Shown piece by piece: positions 63,701-64,000 of a stretch of 64,000 bases of DNA. Position numbers and translations under genes: made by a program. Positions within the stretch are counted from its first letter, which is position 1. Each line of letters begins with the position of its first letter. The notes beneath the pieces are model-generated. The model worked only from the letters and a program-made list of their open reading frames with translations, was not told the DNA's origin and did not search any database. The DNA is from Pseudoduganella lutea (GTDB lineage Bacteria > Pseudomonadota > Gammaproteobacteria > Burkholderiales > Burkholderiaceae_D), in contig NZ_CP035913.1 in NCBI RefSeq assembly GCF_004209755.1, positions 2,480,001-2,544,000 on the forward strand, given 5' to 3'.

Positions 63701-63994
63701 ATCGAGCGGCGCATACGCACAGCCGAGTCGCGTGATCGCCACCAGCGCGGCGATCATCGGCACGCCGGGCTCGAAGGCAAAAGCCACCGTGTCGCCCGCG
63801 CGTACGCCGGCGGCCAGCAGGCGGGCGCCAAGCCGCCGCGCCTGGAGGTCGAGTTGCGCGTAGGTGGCGTCTCCCTCATCCGACACGATGGCCGGCGCGT
63901 CGGGCCGCTCGGCCACCTGGCGCGCAAACAGTTCGCCCAGGTCCGATGACGCGTTCACGGCGGGGCGGTGGTTCCAGGCGTCCTGCAATGCCAT
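57800..63994 (-). CDS. Two-module NRPS, A-T-C-A-T-reductase (start may lie beyond window)
   Basis: 2,064 residues from ATG 63994; the frame stays open to the window edge. A1 (about 20-500; HTSGSTGKPKA near 165) is followed by T1 (DNFFDLGGHSLS, Ser near 563). A condensation domain comes next (about 620-1070; HHIATDG near 756), then A2 (about 1085-1590; TSGTTGKPKG near 1223) and T2 (DFFALGGNSLT, near 1618). It ends in a short-chain-dehydrogenase thioester reductase (LLTGATGFVGAY near 1698, YNASKW near 1860). The reductase predicts release of a dipeptidyl aldehyde. Architecture matches AusA-type pyrazinone synthetases (A-T-C-A-T-R). Specificity codes read D-L-K-N-F-G-T-D-L for A1 (unassigned) and D-A-F-F-L-G-V-T-F for A2 (aliphatic, Val/Ile-like). 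Confidence 0.93.
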   Translation of the reverse strand: MALQDAWNHRPAVNASSDLGELFARQVAERPDAPAIVSDEGDATYAQLDLQARRLGARLLAAGVRAGDTVAFAFEPGVPMIAALVAITRLGCAYAPLDVRLPAARLAQMVTDLHIRHVVTDGAHAALFDIAGVLVLLGGDDENDVPLKDWPAADPARILYVIHTSGSTGKPKAAGVFHDSFTRFIGWWNDEFTFAPGERCLLVNKITFDLAQKCVWGALTTGGILHLAPTRHFDPLHAREQVAGHGIGWINCTPSMAYAMVEADAGRHDALASLRLLFVGGEPVDKRRLAPWLLSPACKTALVNTYGPTECTDLCTTHRFGRDEFVDLEAPVTVGCVLPGLAVHVLDRFGNRLPVGVTGEVAIAGGSVGAGYLNNAQMSAQKFLPDPDRKGARLYLTGDLGYYRADGTLVVHGRVDFQVKLRGYRIELDAIGHELRGHPAVLDAVAAVTPDGQRLIAYVVPEGGAAWTPALQEACRAWLAARLPEYMVPACYMPLAALPLNANGKLDRGALPAPDMSNADTVKIAPRDDIEARLAGIWAAVLGTDDFGVTDNFFDLGGHSLSITQAYARLQKTFGVRIPLSVLFEQPTIAGQAAALREAGADGADGAKAQAAARQPAITAGQRPERLPLSFSQSRLWFLHQYEPASMAYHVPNALPLAGTVDRVALQGALDWLHARHESLRTRYPEADGTPWQEVLAPAPVALGYDDLRGAPDAAGRLSAIATAEAAQPFDLRAGPVARYRLVQGDDRAILLVSLHHIATDGWSMDVMMRELSSAYAAFAAGGAPQTAPLPIQYADYALWQRADLAGDKRARLVDYWRAELDGSQPQITLPYDFPRPAARSSSGGLHVSHIPADICAALRGVANSGSTAFMTWLALYDVLLHRWSGQTDFNVGSPIANRNLEETEGVIGFFVNTLVLRARMEGGQTFAGLLDDVRRTARAAYDHAELPFELLVDELNPPRSANTLPFFQVGFALQRAYEDTSLIDTTEWISRFDLQLVLYESADGGLRAHWEYARDLFLPETVARLADSFALLARQVAEAPATPLRNLAVVDGATREKMLALARGVKPALPETSVHGLFAQQALLAPGNVALVQGELQLDYDELNRRANRLAHHLLGAGVAPGGIVGVALPRSPQLIVALLAVLKAGCAYLPLDTEYPRERTAYMLANAGAVAVLTNADGAALLPAFDGAVLDVDAPQVAAQRDANPDVPHDPRALAYVMYTSGTTGKPKGVMIEHRSIVRLVREADYADFSADRTYLQYAPVGFDASTFEIWGSLLNGARLVQAPAGVVGLDQLAGLIAGERIDTAFVTAALFNQLVDQHPEALAGVRQLLTGGEAMSSPHAARAIEAMQAGSGGQLIHVYGPTECTTFATAGNVSMAAALAGTVPIGRPIAHTDTYVLDDAMEPVPCNVPGELYIGGAGVARGYLNAPQQSAERFVADPFGGEGASAGARLYRTGDKVRWKADGTLEFLGRMDDQVKIRGYRIEPAEIEAQLATCPGVGGALVLALGDSADKRLVAYVTLADADSSVTPSLLRDYLAQRLPAFMVPGAYVLLDRFPVTANGKVDRRALPLPDADALGAGDYVAPETALEQSIALVWGEMLGLERVSVTADFFALGGNSLTATQLLARVRASLGHTVTLPEFFSEPTVRAMAFRIEHADTARAMDAAESHLDGEAESALVLPEPLPPLASSLEHVLLTGATGFVGAYVAAEMLDRWPRVTLHCHVRAAHPAAGLRRLRDNLDQYGLWKEGYAARIRVLTGDLADPKLGLDDDHYATLAHDVDLVVHNASRLNHVLPYQALRRDNVEPTRGLLELAATAKRKGFVLVSTAGVLQGENGGTFDEDVRVEEIGQSVREGYNASKWVSELMVRRAARAGIPVQIMRLGRVVLDSRSGTGRMDDFVALFVRTCLKVGAWPDRPFVEQFVPVDHVARAITALAADYTSTGVHHLVGDEKRDWSRLLPDFVDCAGAGLQRMPIRDWVDAVKERSAVEPLPFSPYLFWWDTDAAAPEEKRLKVKQAKTVRRLAGHGLREPRIETEAWQRYVGDIFATEGVAMTLKKRGIFG

Positions 63995-64000
63995 GTCGTC

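Overview
The window reads as chromosome of a GC-rich betaproteobacterium, most likely an Oxalobacteraceae member of the Massilia/Duganella/Pseudoduganella group. The reasons are the kdsD-kdsC-lptC-lptA-lptB-rpoN-hpf order, the strong GC bias in third codon positions, and the combination of large RTX genes with TonB_C/Sel1 proteins. This placement is inference; no rRNA or other marker gene is present.

Layout. (1) 1-6.5 kb, minus strand: the 5' part of a 3-hydroxyisobutyryl-CoA hydrolase-type gene, then a housekeeping block that makes and exports LPS precursors (KdsD, KdsC, LptC, LptA, LptB), followed by sigma-54 and the ribosome hibernation factor. (2) 6.6-9 kb, plus strand: a Kef-type cation/proton antiporter and a YnfA-like membrane protein. 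(3) 9-19.6 kb, mostly minus: three tandem secreted TonB_C/Sel1-repeat proteins, a diguanylate cyclase, a MOSC protein, a NYN/LOTUS RNA-binding protein, a SnoaL-like secreted protein with a GT4 glycosyltransferase (plus strand), and a beta-propeller protein with a TPR/winged-helix regulator.

(4) 19.7-49.0 kb: the dominant feature, about 29 kb of six tandem minus-strand RTX (GGxGxD) genes, named A to F here in order of position. All six end in the same C-terminal domain. A, B, C and E are giant (about 1,750-2,190 residues) and share a second, recurring module of about 95 residues. D and F are short (about 825 residues) and form their own subfamily. A and B are each interrupted by a 1-nt deficit in a G6 tract. 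B and E share a 39-bp upstream element. Rho-independent terminators follow A, D and F. No type I secretion genes are in the window.

(5) 49.1-54.8 kb: a Pmp3-like peptide, a large membrane/coiled-coil protein, an AT-rich island with a DUF5677-like gene, the ychF GTPase gene, and an XRE regulator with a Lys/Ala-rich tail. (6) 54.8-64 kb: a minus-strand NRPS operon (two-module NRPS A-T-C-A-T-Red, MbtH, DUF711, type II thioesterase, Sfp-type PPTase). It is predicted to make a reductively released dipeptide, perhaps a pyrazinone. The NRPS may continue beyond the right edge.
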